DNA of 39,372 bases from Deltaproteobacteria bacterium. GTDB taxonomy: Bacteria; Myxococcota_A; Polyangia; Haliangiales; Haliangiaceae. This document shows, in pieces, positions 1 to 9,328 of this stretch. The position numbers and the translations under genes are program-made. The notes under the pieces are model-generated. The model did not search any database. It was given only the letters and a program-made list of their open reading frames with translations, and was not told the origin of the DNA. The stretch spans positions 1-39,372 of the forward strand of contig JAFAOG010000299.1 of assembly GCA_019237945.1 (NCBI GenBank), given 5' to 3'. Each line of letters starts with the position of its first letter. The stretch's first letter is position 1.

Positions 1-470
1 CACTGGTCGAGACCGCGCTGCGCGACGAACCCGTCGACGAGAACAACCCGTCGCTCGCACTCCTCCAGATGTGGGTCGAGCGCACCGACGGCGCGAACTA
101 CGCCCCGATGATGGTGCGCCACCCGGTCGCCGGAAACGCGCCGCGCAACATCTTCCAGAGCGAGGGCTTCACCGACACCTACGCGCCGAATCCGTCGATC
201 GAGGCGTTCGCGACCGCGATCGGCGGCGACATCGTCCAGACCGCGAACGCCAAGGCGATCGAGGGCCTGACGCTCCGCGGCCGCGCCATCGTCGCGCCGC
301 CGATCATGAATAACCTCAACGGCGCGACCGCCGTGCTCGCCCAGTACAACCAGCAGCAGGGCAGCGACGGTCACTTCGTCGTGTTCGACATCCCGGCCGC
401 CCAGACCCAGTCGGCCCAGTTCCTCGGAACACTGGCCCGCACCGGCACGGCGACGGTAGTCTCTCCGTAA
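1..470 (+). CDS. C-terminal part of a secreted alpha/beta-hydrolase-like protein (5' end outside window)
   Basis: The reading frame is open from base 3 and stops with TAA at 468-470, so only the last 155 or so codons are present. The segment NIFQSEGFTDTYAPN followed about 70 residues later by GSDGHFVVF resembles the acid and histidine ends of an alpha/beta-hydrolase fold: an Asp in the TD pair and the His in DGHF would complete a triad whose Ser lies upstream of the window. The assignment rests on this pattern only and the substrate is unknown. The next gene starts at the base after the stop codon, so the two are probably co-transcribed. Alternative: another exported protein with a similar C-terminus. 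Confidence 0.5.
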   Translation, partial: LVETALRDEPVDENNPSLALLQMWVERTDGANYAPMMVRHPVAGNAPRNIFQSEGFTDTYAPNPSIEAFATAIGGDIVQTANAKAIEGLTLRGRAIVAPPIMNNLNGATAVLAQYNQQQGSDGHFVVFDIPAAQTQSAQFLGTLARTGTATVVSP

Positions 471-1229
471 ATGGCGCGAAAAAAGCTCGGTGAGATGCTG
501 GTCGAGGCGGGCGTGATCACCGAGACCAACCTGCGGGCCGCGCTCAACGAGCAGCGCCGCTGGGGCGGCACGCTGGGCCGTCAGCTCGTCGAGATGAAGA
601 TGATCTCGGAGGCCGAGCTCGTCCGCGTGCTCTCGATGCAGCTCAACCTGCCGTCCGTCGATCTCGATACGATCGAGATTGCCCAGGCCGTCCTCGACCT
701 CGTGCCCGCCGACCTCGCCGCGGAGAACAACATCGTCCCGTTCGCGCAGCAGATGAAGTTCCTCGACGTCGCGATGGCGGACCCGACGAATCTCGGCATT
801 GTCGACGAGCTACGCATTCGCACGCGCCTCAACATCCGGCCTTACCTCGCCGGACCGCGCATGCTCGAGCGCGCGCTCGCGAAGTTCTACGGCAAGGGAT
901 GGGGCGTCGGCCACCGACCCGACATCGCGATCCCCGTTGAAGGTGGCGACGTGCTCGACGCACCGGCGCCGATCGCTGGCTCGTTCGACGGCCTGCGCAT
1001 CCGTCGTGGCCAGCAGACACTCACGCCGCCGCAGCCGATGGAAGTCATCGAGGAGGCCACGAGCGCACGCACGGGCGACCGCAACGCGGAGATCGAGGCC
1101 TTGCAGAACCGTATCTCGCGGCTCGAGGCGCTGGTCGCGCGCGACGAGGAGGTCCTGCGCAAGGTCCTCGCGCTGCTGGTCGAGAAGAACGTCGCGACGC
1201 GCGAAGAGATCCTCGAGCGCATCAAGTAA
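471..1229 (+). CDS. Stand-alone MshEN (GspE N-terminal) domain protein, probable c-di-GMP receptor
   Basis: The protein has 252 residues. Residues 5-28 and 34-57 form two 24-residue motifs of the LG..LV..G.I....L..AL..Q type separated by a 5-residue spacer (RRWGG). This is the layout of the MshEN domain that binds cyclic di-GMP in GspE/PilB-type ATPases. The GspE N-terminal fold continues to about residue 140 (LPSVDLD, VPFAQ, DPTNLGIVDELR). No Walker A ATPase domain follows. Instead there is a Pro/Gly-rich linker and a C-terminal coiled coil (about 203-252, NAEIEALQNRISRLEALV). I infer a c-di-GMP-responsive adaptor for motility or secretion machinery. ATG 471 directly abuts the previous stop and no good Shine-Dalgarno is visible, which suggests translational coupling. 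Confidence 0.75.
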   Translation: MARKKLGEMLVEAGVITETNLRAALNEQRRWGGTLGRQLVEMKMISEAELVRVLSMQLNLPSVDLDTIEIAQAVLDLVPADLAAENNIVPFAQQMKFLDVAMADPTNLGIVDELRIRTRLNIRPYLAGPRMLERALAKFYGKGWGVGHRPDIAIPVEGGDVLDAPAPIAGSFDGLRIRRGQQTLTPPQPMEVIEEATSARTGDRNAEIEALQNRISRLEALVARDEEVLRKVLALLVEKNVATREEILERIK

Positions 1230-1313
1230 CGAACGCTCGCCCGGCACTCTGTCAAAACCTCGGCAGCCTGCGGCACGCATCTCCGCACACTTGCGCGTGG
1301 CCCCGGCTTTGCT

Positions 1314-1877
1314 GTGCACCCGGTCGTGCTCCGCGCCTCCGTCGTCCTCGTCATCCTGGCCACCCTCGCCGCCCGCGGCCATGCCCAGCCCGCGCTGACC
1401 GCGCCGCTGCCCCCGCCGCCCTCCCCGGCCCGGTTCCAGCTGGAGGTCGCGCCCGCGCTCGGCTCGACGTACGACGGCGACATCTACGCCGGCCTCGCCG
1501 CCGCCGGCCTCTACCGCCTCAACGACCTGCTCGCCGTTCACGCCGCGGCCGAGGGCGCGACCGCGCGCGTCCTCCACTTCCCCGGCATCGACCAGTACGA
1601 AGGCACCTCCGATCGCTTCGCCGAGGCGCGCGCCGGCATCGAGCTGCGCGGCTGTCGCGGCGATGCGCTGTGCGCGATCGGTGGCGTCGATGTCGGCTAC
1701 CGCAGCGAGCACGTCACCGGCCGCATGGACACCTCGCTGTCGGGCGCCGAGGCGGTCGCACGCATCGGTCTCGACGTCGGCACGCCGCACCTCCGCTTCC
1801 GCCCGACGTTCGAAGGCACTTCCACGCACCACGGCGACACCGGCGCGCTCCTGCTCGGCCTGGGGTACCGCTTCTGA
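1314..1877 (+). CDS. Exported small barrel-like protein 1
   Basis: This 187-residue protein begins with a GTG start and has a typical signal peptide (VVLVILATLAARGHA, cleavage near residue 24), then a Pro-rich linker. The rest alternates hydrophobic and polar residues with many aromatic/Gly turns and ends in LLLGLGYRF. A terminal aromatic (Phe) after alternating strands is typical of small outer-membrane beta barrels. Two Cys (CRGDALC) may form a disulfide. It belongs to no family I can name. Its stop codon TGA shares one base with the ATG of the next gene (TGATG at 1875-1879), so the two are translationally coupled and probably related in function. Confidence 0.6.
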   Translation: MHPVVLRASVVLVILATLAARGHAQPALTAPLPPPPSPARFQLEVAPALGSTYDGDIYAGLAAAGLYRLNDLLAVHAAAEGATARVLHFPGIDQYEGTSDRFAEARAGIELRGCRGDALCAIGGVDVGYRSEHVTGRMDTSLSGAEAVARIGLDVGTPHLRFRPTFEGTSTHHGDTGALLLGLGYRF

Positions 1878-2392
1878 TGCGCGCGCTGGCGCTGCTGCTG
1901 CTCGCATCGACGGCGCACGCGGATCCGCTGCTCATCAGCGCCTCGGCGCGCCGCGCCTGCATCCCGGCGGGCGGCGATCACGGCGAGTGGGAAGGCGTCG
2001 GCCTCGCGCTCGAGCCCAGTGCGCGCGCCCGCACCTCGCTGCGCCTCTACGCCGGCATCGACGAGCTGACGAACCACTCCGACTCGGCCACGTACGCTTA
2101 CGCCGGCTACCAGCTGACCGCGCTCGCCGGTGTTCGCGTCGTCCTCGCCGGCGGCCCCAACGCTCGCCTGTTCTACGCGGCCGCGGTCGGCGGCGGGTAC
2201 ATGCGCACCGCCAACCCGGGCGAGCCGATGAGCGCGAGCGAGCGCCTCTACGTCGAGCCGGTGCGCTTCGGCGTCGAGTACGACGTCGACGACAACCTCG
2301 CGCTGCGCGTCGAAGCCGCCGTCGACCTCCACTGGACAAGCTACGACCCGATCGCCGTGATCGGTGCGGGCGGCGTCGCGGTCCGCCTCTAA
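1877..2392 (+). CDS. Exported small barrel-like protein 2
   Basis: This protein has 171 residues, starting at ATG 1877, with signal peptide MRALALLLLASTAHA. The mature part has amphipathic strands rich in Tyr and Gly (TYAYAGYQLTALAGVRVVL) and ends in a hydrophobic strand (GAGGVAVRL), as in small outer-membrane barrels or periplasmic beta proteins. It is coupled to the preceding gene, which has the same architecture. The longer open frame upstream in this phase is the shadow of the preceding gene, so the start was placed at the signal peptide. Its stop (TAA 2390-2392) overlaps the stop of the convergent HAD gene by four bases. Function unknown. Confidence 0.6.
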   Translation: MRALALLLLASTAHADPLLISASARRACIPAGGDHGEWEGVGLALEPSARARTSLRLYAGIDELTNHSDSATYAYAGYQLTALAGVRVVLAGGPNARLFYAAAVGGGYMRTANPGEPMSASERLYVEPVRFGVEYDVDDNLALRVEAAVDLHWTSYDPIAVIGAGGVAVRL

Positions 2393-2820
2393 CGCGCGAA
2401 CAGCGCGCGCAGCGCCGCCACGGCCGCCTCGTCGAACCCGTTCAGCGGACTGCACCGCACGTGGCGCGCCGCGAGCTCGCCCATGTCGAACGCGTCGTCG
2501 ATGATCGCCATCTCCGCGGCCCCGACCGCATTCGCCGCCAGCCACGCCGCGATCTCGCGCCACCGCCCACCGCCGCACGCACTCGGCGTCACGTCATGCA
2601 CCGCGATCCCGTGCCCGCCGAACGCCTCGCGCAGCGCCTCGATCGTGCGCCCGATCCGCCAGTCGCTCGCGAGCACGACCCGCGCGTCGAGCGCCGCGAC
2701 CTCGCGCGCCACCCGCGCCGCCAGCTCCGGCTCGATCCAGCTGGCGAGCCCGCGCGACTCCGCCGGCCGGTACCCATGCCGGTTCAGCACGCCGTCGACA
2801 TCGAGGAACACGACCCGCAC
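2389..2820 (-). CDS. HAD-like phosphatase domain protein
   Basis: This 143-residue single-domain protein starts with MRVVFLDVDGVLN, the HAD motif I with the nucleophile and acid/base Asp pair (D7, D9). LASDWRIG supplies motif II (Ser) and IIDDAFDM the acidic motif that binds magnesium. Length and motif style match the small HAD_SAK_2-type family named after RNA-repair proteins, but no repair partner is nearby. A soluble phosphatase or phosphotransferase is likely; the substrate is unknown. It is convergent with the preceding gene (stop codons overlap) and divergent from the glyoxalase-like pseudogene, whose start lies 27 bp away. Confidence 0.75.
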   Translation of the reverse strand: MRVVFLDVDGVLNRHGYRPAESRGLASWIEPELAARVAREVAALDARVVLASDWRIGRTIEALREAFGGHGIAVHDVTPSACGGGRWREIAAWLAANAVGAAEMAIIDDAFDMGELAARHVRCSPLNGFDEAAVAALRALFAR

Positions 2821-2847
2821 GCCACGATTGTACTAACGTCGAGCGCC

Positions 2848-3218
2848 GTGACGAGCTGGTTCGCACGCCCGGTGCTGCACGTCCGCGATGTCGCCGCGTC
2901 GATCGCGTTCTACGTCGACCGCCTCGGCTTCACGAGGGCCTGGTCGTACGACGAGAACCGCGCACCTGCCGTCGCACAGGTCGAGCGCGAGGCTGCGCGC
3001 TCATCCTCTCCAGTCAGTGGCCCGACAAGGTCGGCAAGGCGCTGATGTTCGTGTCGCTCGATGCACCCAGCGCCGCCGAAATGACCACCGCGCTGGATGC
3101 GCTGCGCGGCGAGCTCGAGTCCCGCGGCGCCACGGTCAACGAGGCCGCGTGGGGCTATCGCGTGCTCGTCATCGAGGATCCCGACGGAAACACGCTGTAC
3201 TTTAATTATCCGAACGAC
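2848..3218 (+). pseudogene. Broken glyoxalase/bleomycin-resistance (VOC) family gene
   Basis: From GTG 2848 the frame reads TSWFARPVLHVRDVAASIAFYVDRLGF, a typical VOC N-terminus. Near base 2991 the family pattern jumps to another frame, which reads CALILSSQWPDKVGKALMFVSL and ends with DPDGNTLYFNYP. The shift equals the loss of a single G in a GAGGGC-like context. The second frame also has no stop where a VOC protein of about 125 residues normally ends. It runs on to 3524 through the end of the transposase gene on the other strand. Two separate defects favour a true pseudogene, although a one-base sequencing error cannot be excluded. Confidence 0.75.
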
Positions 3219-3268
3219 CAGCTCGGCGCCGGGCATCCGAACGTTGCCGCCGACGAGCACCGCGGCGA

Positions 3269-4132
3269 TTACGCGCGGGCGCCAGGGACCGCGTACACGC
3301 TGATCGGCCCGCCGCCGCGCTTCCAGCCCTCGCGTAACAGCCACGTCTGCGGATACGCGGTCAGCATCGGTTCGTACGTCTCGCGCGTCTTCCACGCGAA
3401 CGGCGACTCGCCGCGCTCCTCCCAGCCGCCGAACGCCCACCCCGACGAGAACGGATCGATCAGCCAACCCGTCGCGAAGTCGCGCCGATCCTCGCGGTGC
3501 TTGCGCCAGTTGTTGAGCACGTAGCAGAGCGTGTTGCGCGCCTGCCGCGGCGTCGTGACGATCTCCTGGTGGTACCGGTCGGGGAACACGGTCCCCTTGC
3601 GGCGGCCTGCGACCCACGCGCGCGTCTTCGCGTTCCACCAGCGCTGTCTCGCTCCGCGCTCGCGGCCGTTGCGCGCATTCCACCAGCTGGCGTCTTTGGA
3701 GCGACCCGCCGAGATCGCGACATTGATGTGCTTCGCGGCACTGATCTGAAACGCCTGCATGCCGCGCGCGAGTGCCATCCGGTCATCCGCCTCGACAAGC
3801 AGGTGCAGGTGGTTGTGCTGGATGCTGAGGTGGACGATCCGACAGCTCGGACGCTCGGCCATCGCGATCGTCGCCCACCGAACGGCGCGGAACACGTCGC
3901 GCGTGCGCATGCGCTCGAGCTCGTCCGTGATGCGGATCGTCACGTGCGCGGCCTGGTTCGGACCAAGCGGCGGGCGAACCTTGTGCGGCTCGCTCGAACG
4001 CTTTCCCTTCGGCGGCCGCCCCAGCTTGACGCCCCGTCGCCGCTTGCGCCGGTTCGGGTCGCCGCGGCGCTGGCCATTCTTGTCGCCATAGAACAGCGAC
4101 TGCTGAACGTGACGCTTGCGGCCGCGACCCAT
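3269..4132 (-). CDS. REP-associated tyrosine transposase (Y1, HUH; RAYT type)
   Basis: The protein has 287 residues. A very basic N-terminus (about 1-60) precedes the Y1_Tnp-like core. HLSIQHNHLHLLVE carries the HUH metal-binding pair (H108, H110), and LCYVLNNWRKH near residue 204 supplies the candidate catalytic Tyr. FPDRYHQEIVTT matches the family strand before that helix. Such enzymes cut single-stranded DNA at REP-type hairpins and are usually single-copy domesticated genes. It ends about 50 bp beyond the last recognisable residues of the damaged glyoxalase gene. Its upstream side is an AT-rich stretch followed by the 16-bp tandem array at 4288-4431. ATG 4132 was chosen as the first Met. 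Confidence 0.8.
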   Translation of the reverse strand: MGRGRKRHVQQSLFYGDKNGQRRGDPNRRKRRRGVKLGRPPKGKRSSEPHKVRPPLGPNQAAHVTIRITDELERMRTRDVFRAVRWATIAMAERPSCRIVHLSIQHNHLHLLVEADDRMALARGMQAFQISAAKHINVAISAGRSKDASWWNARNGRERGARQRWWNAKTRAWVAGRRKGTVFPDRYHQEIVTTPRQARNTLCYVLNNWRKHREDRRDFATGWLIDPFSSGWAFGGWEERGESPFAWKTRETYEPMLTAYPQTWLLREGWKRGGGPISVYAVPGARA

Positions 4133-4155
4133 GAAGATCGTCTACCACGCCCATG

Positions 4156-4185
4156 ATTATTTTCGCCGATATTGCTTGTACTCAA
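4156..4185 (-). promoter_or_regulatory. Possible sigma-70-like promoter of the transposase gene
   Basis: Reading the minus strand, TTGAGT (4185-4180) and AATAAT (4161-4156) are separated by 18 bp, about 25 bp before the ATG at 4132. The stretch 4141-4260 is clearly richer in A and T than the rest of the window. This was found by inspection only. Confidence 0.35.
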
Positions 4186-4287
4186 TTGTATTCTTGGGAT
4201 GGGACCATTTTCGGATCGAATGTTCTCGGCACACACTTCTTATGCACGGACTTCACGTCGTGTTGAGACCAGAAGTCGACGGCGGGC

Positions 4288-4430
4288 GGAGCAGCGGGTC
4301 AACGGAGCAGCGGCTCAACGCAGCAGGCTTGACGCACTAGCGGCGCCACAGAGCAGCTGCTCAGCGGCGGAGCCGCTCGACGCAGCAGCGGCTCGACGGA
4401 GCAGCGGATCGACGGCGCAGCGGCCGCCGA

Positions 4431-4431
<1 letters not shown>
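4288..4431. repeat. Array of about nine 16-bp tandem units
   Basis: The units follow GGAGCAGCGGNTCRAC. Copies start at 4288, 4304, 4320 (14 bp, degenerate), 4334 (degenerate), 4350, 4366, 4382, 4398 and 4414 (18 bp, degenerate). Copies at 4288, 4304, 4382 and 4398 differ from each other at only a few positions. Most units contain GAGC and GCTC arms, and the 4350 copy contains the perfect 12-bp palindrome GAGCAGCTGCTC. The array ends exactly at the stop codon (TAG, 4433-4431) of the sigma-54 regulator gene, so it would be transcribed as that gene's 3' tail. It also lies about 155 bp upstream of the transposase gene. Confidence 0.85.
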
Positions 4432-5912
<1,481 letters not shown>

Positions 5913-5941
5913 CGAGGACGACGGTACCACGATGCCTCGCC

Positions 5942-6661
5942 CTAGTTGAGGTAGCGCTCGTCGCGCTTCTTCTTCGGGGCCGGCTTGGCGCCGCCTTCGA
6001 GGACCGAGAGTCGCGCGCGTGCGCGAGCGATGCGCCACTTCTTCCAGGCGAGCGCGGGCGAGAAGCGCTTGGACGTGAGGATGGCGGCGGCGACGCAGGC
6101 GGCGGCGTACGCGGCGAACAGCTCCCAGCGCTGGCCGAGCACCGTCATCAGCGTGTAGACCGCGAGAAAGCCGTACATCAGCTGGCGACCGGTCAACGGC
6201 ACGACGCCGAAGAACTGGACCGGCGTGCGCGCGTAGATCACGCCGAACGCGACCGTCGCCGCGAGCACGAACGGCGCGAGGCCGTAGATCGGGAGGTCGC
6301 GGCCGGTGCCGAGGCCCGCGAGCAGGCCACCCGCCATGCCGGCGAGCGCGGTGATCGCGAAGAACCGGAAGAAGCGTGGCGTGCCCCAGAATCGTTCGAG
6401 CGTCGGGACGAACAGGAACAGGATCAGGACGTTCATCACGAGCTGGATGAACTGCGGCTCGAAGAAGATCGCGGTCGCGACCGTCCAGACGTGGCCCTGC
6501 TCGAACACGGTCGACGGCGTGGCGACGACGTACTCGAGCAGCGTCGCGCGCGTGTGCTCGTCCGAGAGCAGCCAGACCAGCGAGACGAGCAGGTTGATGC
6601 CCGCGATGATCAGCGCGCCGCGCGTCACGTTCTGCATGAAGGCGGGACGGCGCTGCTGCAC
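5942..6661 (-). CDS. Rhomboid-like membrane protein lacking catalytic residues
   Basis: The protein has 239 residues and about six hydrophobic segments. The section FIQLVMNVLILFLFVPTLER plus WGTPRFFRFF matches the rhomboid L1/TM2 signature (usually HLxxNMxxLxxxGxxLE). At the usual GxSG serine site the protein reads GLAPFV, and the later His-containing helix reads FAAYAAACVAAA. Serine and histidine of the catalytic dyad are therefore both absent and it should be a pseudoprotease. A basic cytoplasmic tail closes the protein. GTG 6661 was chosen because AAGG lies 7-8 bases upstream; TTG 6667 and ATG 6637 are alternatives. It precedes the FHA activator on the same strand by 29 bp. Confidence 0.75.
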   Translation of the reverse strand: MQQRRPAFMQNVTRGALIIAGINLLVSLVWLLSDEHTRATLLEYVVATPSTVFEQGHVWTVATAIFFEPQFIQLVMNVLILFLFVPTLERFWGTPRFFRFFAITALAGMAGGLLAGLGTGRDLPIYGLAPFVLAATVAFGVIYARTPVQFFGVVPLTGRQLMYGFLAVYTLMTVLGQRWELFAAYAAACVAAAILTSKRFSPALAWKKWRIARARARLSVLEGGAKPAPKKKRDERYLN

Positions 6662-6689
6662 GAGCAAACCTTAGCACCGAAAACGGCAA

Positions 6690-6712
6690 CGCCCGCCGGG
6701 TCAGGGCGGGCG
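6690..6712 (-). terminator. Rho-independent-like terminator after the lipoprotein gene
   Basis: CGCCCGCC (6690-6697) and GGCGGGCG (6705-6712) form a perfect 8-bp stem with a 7-base loop. Read leftward it is followed by GTTGCCGTTTTC, a short T run. A second small hairpin, GAGCCG-AA-CGGCTC (6721-6734), overlaps the stop codon of the upstream gene. The site would end transcription of the 6733-7461 gene before the rhomboid-like gene. Confidence 0.6.
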
Positions 6713-6732
6713 CCTCACTCGAGCCGAACGGC

Positions 6733-7461
6733 TCAGTGGCCGGTGATCGGGATGTTCACCGTGCCGAGGTTGGTGACCTCGTTCTGCGGATTGATGACCT
6801 TGTTGGTCAGCGTCGGGGCCGTGCCGACCGCGCCCGCCGACGTGAACGCGTCGATCGAGACGGTGTACGTGCCGGCCGGGATGCCCGCCGTGATGTCCTC
6901 GTGGTCAGAGCAGTTGAACTGGTCGTTCGTCGCGGCCGTCGAGCCGGAGAGCGTCGCGTTGATCTCGACGCCCGACGAGGCGCCCGTGACGCCTGCCGAC
7001 GCGCAGTCGAGCGGCTGACCACTGGTCGCGCCGACGAGGTTCCAGGCGAACTGGAAGTAGCCGCCGTCGTCGTAGATGTCCGTGTTGTAGGTCAGGTCGA
7101 CGTCCGTGACATCGAGGATCGCCGGAACGCTCTTGGCGTAGACGCTCGAGTTCGAGTGGGTCGTGATCTCGACCCAGGTCATGTACGCCGTCGGCGGCAG
7201 GGCCGCGCTGGTGCCGGCGCCCGCGACGCAGTCGAACAGGTCGATGATCGGCGAGCCGACCGGGTTGTTCGCCGAGTCGATCGGCTGGTTGTAGAGCGCG
7301 GCGGTGTCAAAGCCCGAAGGGCAGCCGGTCACTTGGTTGGAGACGACGCTCTTGATCTGCCAGGTGGCGCCGACATGGGCATTATTCGAGCTGCTGCTCG
7401 AGATGATGCAGCCGGTGGACGCGGCGGCGATCAAACCGGATAGGACAACAAGGTTCTTCAT
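6733..7461 (-). CDS. Secreted lipoprotein of unknown function
   Basis: The protein has 242 residues. ATG 7461 is preceded by GGGAG seven bases upstream. The signal peptide ends in a lipobox (AASTGC, Cys about residue 17) and is followed by a Ser-rich linker. The mature part is beta-rich, with several Cys that could pair (CPSGF, LFDCVAG, LDCASAG, FNCSDHED) and repeated segments such as GIPAGTYTVSIDAF. This last type of segment (lead PAGTYTV) is common in immunoglobulin-like or carbohydrate-binding beta domains. No catalytic motif is seen. The next gene upstream on the same strand is another lipoprotein with a similar PPGTALLSV segment, suggesting a diverged duplicate pair. Confidence 0.7.
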   Translation of the reverse strand: MKNLVVLSGLIAAASTGCIISSSSSNNAHVGATWQIKSVVSNQVTGCPSGFDTAALYNQPIDSANNPVGSPIIDLFDCVAGAGTSAALPPTAYMTWVEITTHSNSSVYAKSVPAILDVTDVDLTYNTDIYDDGGYFQFAWNLVGATSGQPLDCASAGVTGASSGVEINATLSGSTAATNDQFNCSDHEDITAGIPAGTYTVSIDAFTSAGAVGTAPTLTNKVINPQNEVTNLGTVNIPITGH

Positions 7462-7533
7462 GCAATTTCTCCCTCGGGTCTTTGACGACCGGCGAAAGTA
7501 TCTCTTCACCGGTTTCTCATAGGCAAGGCGCGG

Positions 7534-7556
7534 GCCAGCTTCATGTGATCGCTGGC
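7534..7556 (-). terminator. Weak hairpin after the second lipoprotein gene
   Basis: GCCAGC (7534-7539) and GCTGGC (7551-7556) form a 6-bp stem with an 11-base loop immediately downstream of the stop codon at 7561 (leftward). There is no T run, so it may only mark the end of the message. Confidence 0.3.
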
Positions 7557-7560
7557 AAAC

Positions 7561-8076
7561 CTACTGGCAAATGCAGGGTTGCGCCGGAGAGCATGCGGTT
7601 ACCTGTAGCACGAGCTCGACGGCACCCAAGCTGACGGTATCGCCAACGTTCACGGTGCGTTGCTCGGGAGCGGGCGCGATGTAGGTGTCGGGGGCAGCGG
7701 GGCCGCTCGCGCACACGGGACTGACGCTCAACAGCGCTGTTCCAGGCGGCACGACGAACCGGGTGACGCCGTGGTTCGCGTCGCAGTTGAAGGTGACAGA
7801 GCCGAGCTTTCCTTCGACGTTCCACGACAGGAGAACGCCCGTCACCGGCCCCGTACCGGGAAAGCCGGTGTCGCAGTTGATCAACGGCTGCGTCGTGGAA
7901 GTACCTGATCCCGGCCGCAGCCGCCACGACAGCTCGACCGCGCCTCCCGTGACGTCCGTACAGGCGGCGTGAACGACCAGATACAGGACCGTGGCGATCG
8001 TGCGTGGCGCGCGTGCAACGCGAGACCGAAGATGGAGCAGCCGGAATTCACTTCCGGCTGCGGGGTCGACCCACAT
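7561..8076 (-). CDS. Probable secreted lipoprotein, start uncertain
   Basis: The protein has up to 171 residues and ends in PAQPCICQ. A hydrophobic segment TIATVLYLVVHAAC looks like a lipoprotein signal with Cys in the +1 position. The mature part is Cys-containing and beta-rich (INCDTGFPG, VTFNCDANHG, VSPVCASG) and ends with a possible disulfide CSPAQPC. The only ATG in frame is at 8076, which would give an unusually long basic N-region encoded by the double hairpin at 8037-8086. A rarer start codon nearer 8010 is possible. It is similar in style to the next lipoprotein downstream. Function unknown. Confidence 0.5.
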   Translation of the reverse strand: MWVDPAAGSEFRLLHLRSRVARAPRTIATVLYLVVHAACTDVTGGAVELSWRLRPGSGTSTTQPLINCDTGFPGTGPVTGVLLSWNVEGKLGSVTFNCDANHGVTRFVVPPGTALLSVSPVCASGPAAPDTYIAPAPEQRTVNVGDTVSLGAVELVLQVTACSPAQPCICQ

Positions 8077-8086
8077 TTGACCCCGC
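8037..8086. repeat. Two adjacent perfect palindromes, REP-like
   Basis: GCAGCCGGAA (8037-8046) pairs with TTCCGGCTGC (8052-8061) around a 5-base loop. GCGGGGTC (8060-8067) pairs with GACCCCGC (8079-8086) around an 11-base loop ending ACATTT. The pair lies just upstream of tolQ. The GGGGTC...TTTGACCCC form resembles, from memory, repeats associated with REP-type transposases, one of which is encoded at 3269-4132. It could also act as a terminator or attenuator. Confidence 0.65.
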
Positions 8087-8116
8087 CGAGGGCTGCGTGC
8101 TACCGCTGACGTCGAA

Positions 8117-8854
8117 ATGCCAGGGGTTTCGCCGACGCACGTCGCTTGGACTCTCGCCGCGGACCTCGACATCCCCAAACTGTTCGATCAGGCGCACTGG
8201 ATCGTCAAGCTGGTGATGATCCTGTTGGCGGTGATGTTCGTGGTCGGGGTGTACATCATCATCTTCAAGCGCCTGTACATCGGACGCGCCCAGGCCGAGT
8301 CGAACCGCTTCCTCGAGTCGTTCTGGAAGTCGCGCGACATCGAGCAGATCTACAAGCAGGCGCAGGCGCTGCGGAACAGCCCGATCTCGCAGATGTTCGT
8401 CGCGGGCTATACCGAGCTCGCGAAGCTGCAGAGCGATGCCGAGCTCAAGGGCGACCGCGAAGGCAACCTCGGCAACATCGAGCGTGCGCTGCGGCGCGCC
8501 CAGCTCTCCGAGACGACGAAGCTCGAGTCGATGGTGCCGTTCCTCGCGACGACCGGCTCGGCCGCGCCGTTCATCGGCCTGTTCGGCACCGTGATGGGCA
8601 TCCTGTTCGCGTTCATGGATCTGTCGAAGCCGGATCCGAACAACCCGACCAAGAAGGCCGCGGCGGCGACGCTCGATGCGGTCGGCCCGCACATCGCCGA
8701 GGCGCTGTTCGCGACCGCGATCGGCCTGGTCGCCGCGATCCCCGCCGTCATGGCCTACAACTACTTCATGCGCCGCATCCGCGTGCTCCGCTCCGAGATG
8801 GAGACGTTCGAGCAGGACTACCTCAACATCATCAAGCGGCACTTCCTGAGGTAG
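8117..8854 (+). CDS. tolQ: TolQ/ExbB/MotA-family proton channel subunit
   Basis: This 245-residue inner-membrane protein has one TM near the N-terminus ([22 protein letters not shown], about 28-49) and two near the C-terminus. The family signature [18 protein letters not shown] (about 145-163) is present, followed by the last [19 protein letters not shown]. With TolR it uses the proton gradient to energise the cell-envelope Tol complex. It is the first gene of a rightward operon: tolR begins 7 bp after its stop. ATG 8117 was chosen; there is no obvious Shine-Dalgarno, and the double hairpin ends 30 bp upstream. Tol rather than Exb identity rests on the neighbouring tolB. Confidence 0.9.
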   Translation: MPGVSPTHVAWTLAADLDIPKLFDQAHWIVKLVMILLAVMFVVGVYIIIFKRLYIGRAQAESNRFLESFWKSRDIEQIYKQAQALRNSPISQMFVAGYTELAKLQSDAELKGDREGNLGNIERALRRAQLSETTKLESMVPFLATTGSAAPFIGLFGTVMGILFAFMDLSKPDPNNPTKKAAAATLDAVGPHIAEALFATAIGLVAAIPAVMAYNYFMRRIRVLRSEMETFEQDYLNIIKRHFLR

Positions 8855-8861
8855 GCGCGCG

Positions 8862-9326
<465 letters not shown>

Positions 9327-9328
9327 GT

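Noticed and set aside
2389-2392. Overlapping stop codons of convergent genes (also 12272-12275 and 19846-19860)
   Set aside because: Common in compact genomes and explained by palindromic CTAG/CTAA-type stop overlap; no regulatory claim made.
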